A stretch of 64,000 nucleotides of DNA from Deltaproteobacteria bacterium (lineage in GTDB: Bacteria > Desulfobacterota > Binatia > Binatales > Binataceae): the NCBI GenBank assembly GCA_021801125.1, contig JAJYYI010000023.1:28109-92108 (forward strand), written 5' to 3'. Below are positions 62,367 through 64,000 of this stretch, piece after piece. Within the stretch, counting starts at the first letter, position 1, and each line of letters starts with the position of its first letter. The position numbers and the translations under genes are program-made. The notes under the pieces were generated by a model that made no database searches, was not told the DNA's origin, and saw nothing but the letters and a program-made list of their open reading frames with translations.

Positions 62367-64000
62367 TCAACGAGCAAGGCGCACGGCGGTGATGGCGGGG
62401 CCGCCTGCGTACGGCTCTGTCTCACTGAAGCTCGCGCAGTATGGGGAGGATTTGAGGTAGTCGTGGACCGCCTTGCGCAGCGCGCCGGTGCCGTGACCGT
62501 GAATGATTCGCACCTCATGTTGCGGCGCGCTTAGGTAGGCCTGGTCCAGGAATTGCTCGAGCTTGCGCAGTGCTTCGCCAACACGCATCCCGGTTAGGTT
62601 CAGCTCGAAGTCGTCGCTGGGTGCAAGTTCGACGCTGACCTTCGCGGTTTGCGGCTCGGTTGGCCTGCGCGTGGCCGGACGCAGCCGTTCGGGCGCGACC
62701 TCGATACGCATACCGGCGCGGCTTAGGACCGCACGCCCAGGCTCGAGGCTTATAAGCTCGCCGCGAATGTTTGTGTCTTGAAGCTCGACCGGGTCGCCAA
62801 CCTTGAGTTGGGCCGGAGGTGCGGTTGTCGCGGCGCGGCCGGCGGTGAGTTGCCCGAGTTCTTTGCGGGTCTGGGCGGCGAAAGCGGTGACCTCGGCGCG
62901 GCGCTTTCGACCGGCCTTTAGCTCTGCCAGGAGGTCGGTTGCCTGCCGATTAAGTTCGGCCAGCAACTCCTCGGCGCGCGCGTGCAAGCGCCCGCGCTCC
63001 TGGTCAAGTCGCGCGCGGCTCTGCTCGGTTTCGTCCAGCATTTCCCGCCGCCGGCGTTGCGCCTCGGCTTCGCGCTGTTCCAGTTCGCCGGCTCGCGCGG
63101 CAAGTTGGCGCCGCTCCTCTTCGAGCCGGCGCAAGGCTTGGTCAAGGAGCGCGTTTTGCGCGGGCAGGACGGCGAGCGCGCCTTGAATTATCTCCGCCGG
63201 CAGTCCGAGGCGGCGGGCGACCTCGATGCCGTAGCTCGGGCCGATCGTGTGCGGTCTGAGCTGGTAGCGCGCTATCAACCGGTCGGTGTCGAAGTCCACC
63301 GCCGCCAGCTCAATGTCGTCGCGGCCTTGAGCGTACAATTTGACGCTCATTGAATGAGTGGCGATCGCAATCAGGCATCGGAAGGCGCGCAGGTATTCGA
63401 TAAGGCCGATCGTCAGGGCGCCGCCTTCGGCGGGATCGGTTCCGGCGCCGGGCTCGTCGAGAATAATCAGCGCGGGCACGTCCAATGCGCTCAAAAGCTC
63501 CCGCAGGTTCATGATATGGGCCGAAAAGGTCGATAGGCTCGCCTCGAGCGATTGCTGGTCGCCTATATCCGCGAAGATGGTTTGGAACACTGGCAAACGC
63601 GTAGTCGGCTCCGCCGGAATCAGGAGCCCCGCCTGCGCCATTGCGCACAAAAGCCCCACGGTTTTGAGCGCCGCGGTCTTGCCGCCGGTATTGGGTCCGG
63701 AGATGACGATGGCGCGCTGTCCCTCACTGACGGCGACGTCTATCGGCACCACTTCGTGACCGCCGATTAGCAGGATCGGATGGCGCGCGCCGCGAAGCTC
63801 AAGGCCCCACTCGACGATTTGCGGCTCGCTGCATCGATAAAGCTCGGCGAAGACCGCGCGCGCGTTGAGCGCGTCAAAGCTCACCAGCGTGCGGAAACTC
63901 ATTTCAAGCTCGGCGCGGTAGGTGCGTACAAGCCCGGTCAGTTCGGCGAGAATACGGCGCTCCTCGGCTTCGACCTCTCGCTCGAGCATCATCAGGCGGT
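62367..64000 (-). CDS. mutS2: MutS2 family protein, N-terminus cut by window edge
   Basis: The frame is open to base 64000. The visible 544 residues contain the C-terminal part of the core domain, the MutS ATPase (Walker A ISGPNTGGKTAALKTVGL; ADIGDQQSLEASLSTFSAHI; Walker B with LIILDEPGAGTDPAEGGAL), a long coiled coil (about 310-420 of the visible part), and a C-terminal Smr domain (FELNLTGMRVGEALRKLEQF; VRIIHGHGTGALRKAVHDYL). MutS2 suppresses recombination and in some bacteria rescues collided ribosomes. The missing N-terminus is beyond the window. Confidence 0.95.
   Translation of the reverse strand, partial: RLMMLEREVEAEERRILAELTGLVRTYRAELEMSFRTLVSFDALNARAVFAELYRCSEPQIVEWGLELRGARHPILLIGGHEVVPIDVAVSEGQRAIVISGPNTGGKTAALKTVGLLCAMAQAGLLIPAEPTTRLPVFQTIFADIGDQQSLEASLSTFSAHIMNLRELLSALDVPALIILDEPGAGTDPAEGGALTIGLIEYLRAFRCLIAIATHSMSVKLYAQGRDDIELAAVDFDTDRLIARYQLRPHTIGPSYGIEVARRLGLPAEIIQGALAVLPAQNALLDQALRRLEEERRQLAARAGELEQREAEAQRRRREMLDETEQSRARLDQERGRLHARAEELLAELNRQATDLLAELKAGRKRRAEVTAFAAQTRKELGQLTAGRAATTAPPAQLKVGDPVELQDTNIRGELISLEPGRAVLSRAGMRIEVAPERLRPATRRPTEPQTAKVSVELAPSDDFELNLTGMRVGEALRKLEQFLDQAYLSAPQHEVRIIHGHGTGALRKAVHDYLKSSPYCASFSETEPYAGGPAITAVRLAR

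Noticed and set aside
1-64000. CRISPR array, prophage or intact insertion sequence
   Set aside because: Looked for regularly spaced repeats, integrase or transposase genes and terminal inverted repeats; none were found.

Overview
The window is a GC-rich, densely coded stretch of bacterial chromosome. It carries dnaA, dnaN and a probable oriC, plus polA, topA, dprA, mutS2 and an F-type ATPase F0 cluster. TrmFO, ThyX, two F420-type LLM oxidoreductases, a mycobacterial-like succinate dehydrogenase with a Rieske-type membrane anchor, CaiB/BaiF CoA transferase and Rieske oxygenases suggest an aerobic soil or sediment bacterium. It is outside the well-studied Gammaproteobacteria, possibly a deltaproteobacterial-like or Binatota-type lineage. 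That placement is inference from gene content; no marker phylogeny could be run.

Region by region. 1-5.9 kb (minus strand): an anti-sigma factor cut by the window edge, its ECF sigma factor, polA, an FmdB zinc ribbon protein, a DUF167 protein and a ferritin-like protein. 6.2-13.9 kb (plus): dprA, topA, trmFO, a Ppx/GppA phosphatase and a GT39 membrane glycosyltransferase. 14-15.3 kb (minus): DUF309 and thyX. 15.4-21.3 kb (plus): pyrD with an unusual low-complexity insert, an inositol monophosphatase, tRNA-Arg(CCG), then a gene-poor zone with one FKBP prolyl isomerase and a decayed LssY_C gene. 21.4-25.7 kb: a divergent catabolic or detoxification locus, with CaiB CoA transferase and GST on the minus strand and TetR, an SDR and a DsbA-like isomerase on the plus strand. 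Two matching palindromes lie in the TetR promoter. 25.8-32.8 kb (minus): a sigma-54 response regulator, a ba3-type oxidase (I, II and a 52-residue IIa) and a copper P-type ATPase. 33-35.3 kb: two LLM oxidoreductases. 35.4-41.4 kb: a ferredoxin, fumC, and sdhB-sdhA-sdhC. 41.7-47.7 kb (plus): miaB, two tandem Rieske oxygenases and ilvD. 47.8-52 kb: a DUF255 thioredoxin-like protein and a second GT39 protein. 52.1-55.4 kb: dnaN, probable oriC, dnaA and a second DnaA-box cluster. 55.4-64 kb: hemL, atpZ-atpI-atpB-atpE, a Smr protein, an AsmA-family protein and mutS2, cut by the right edge.

Functional themes are chromosome maintenance (dnaA/dnaN/oriC, polA, topA, dprA, mutS2), respiration (SDH, fumarase, ba3 oxidase, copper pump, F0 sector) and processing of acyl-CoA or aromatic substrates (CaiB, SDR, HCCA-type isomerase, GST, Rieske oxygenases, LLM enzymes). 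No phage, CRISPR array or intact insertion sequence was seen. The points most worth a second look are the SdhC Rieske motif, the oriC architecture, the TetR operators, the pyrD insert, the SDR lacking its catalytic Tyr, and the decayed zone after tRNA-Arg.
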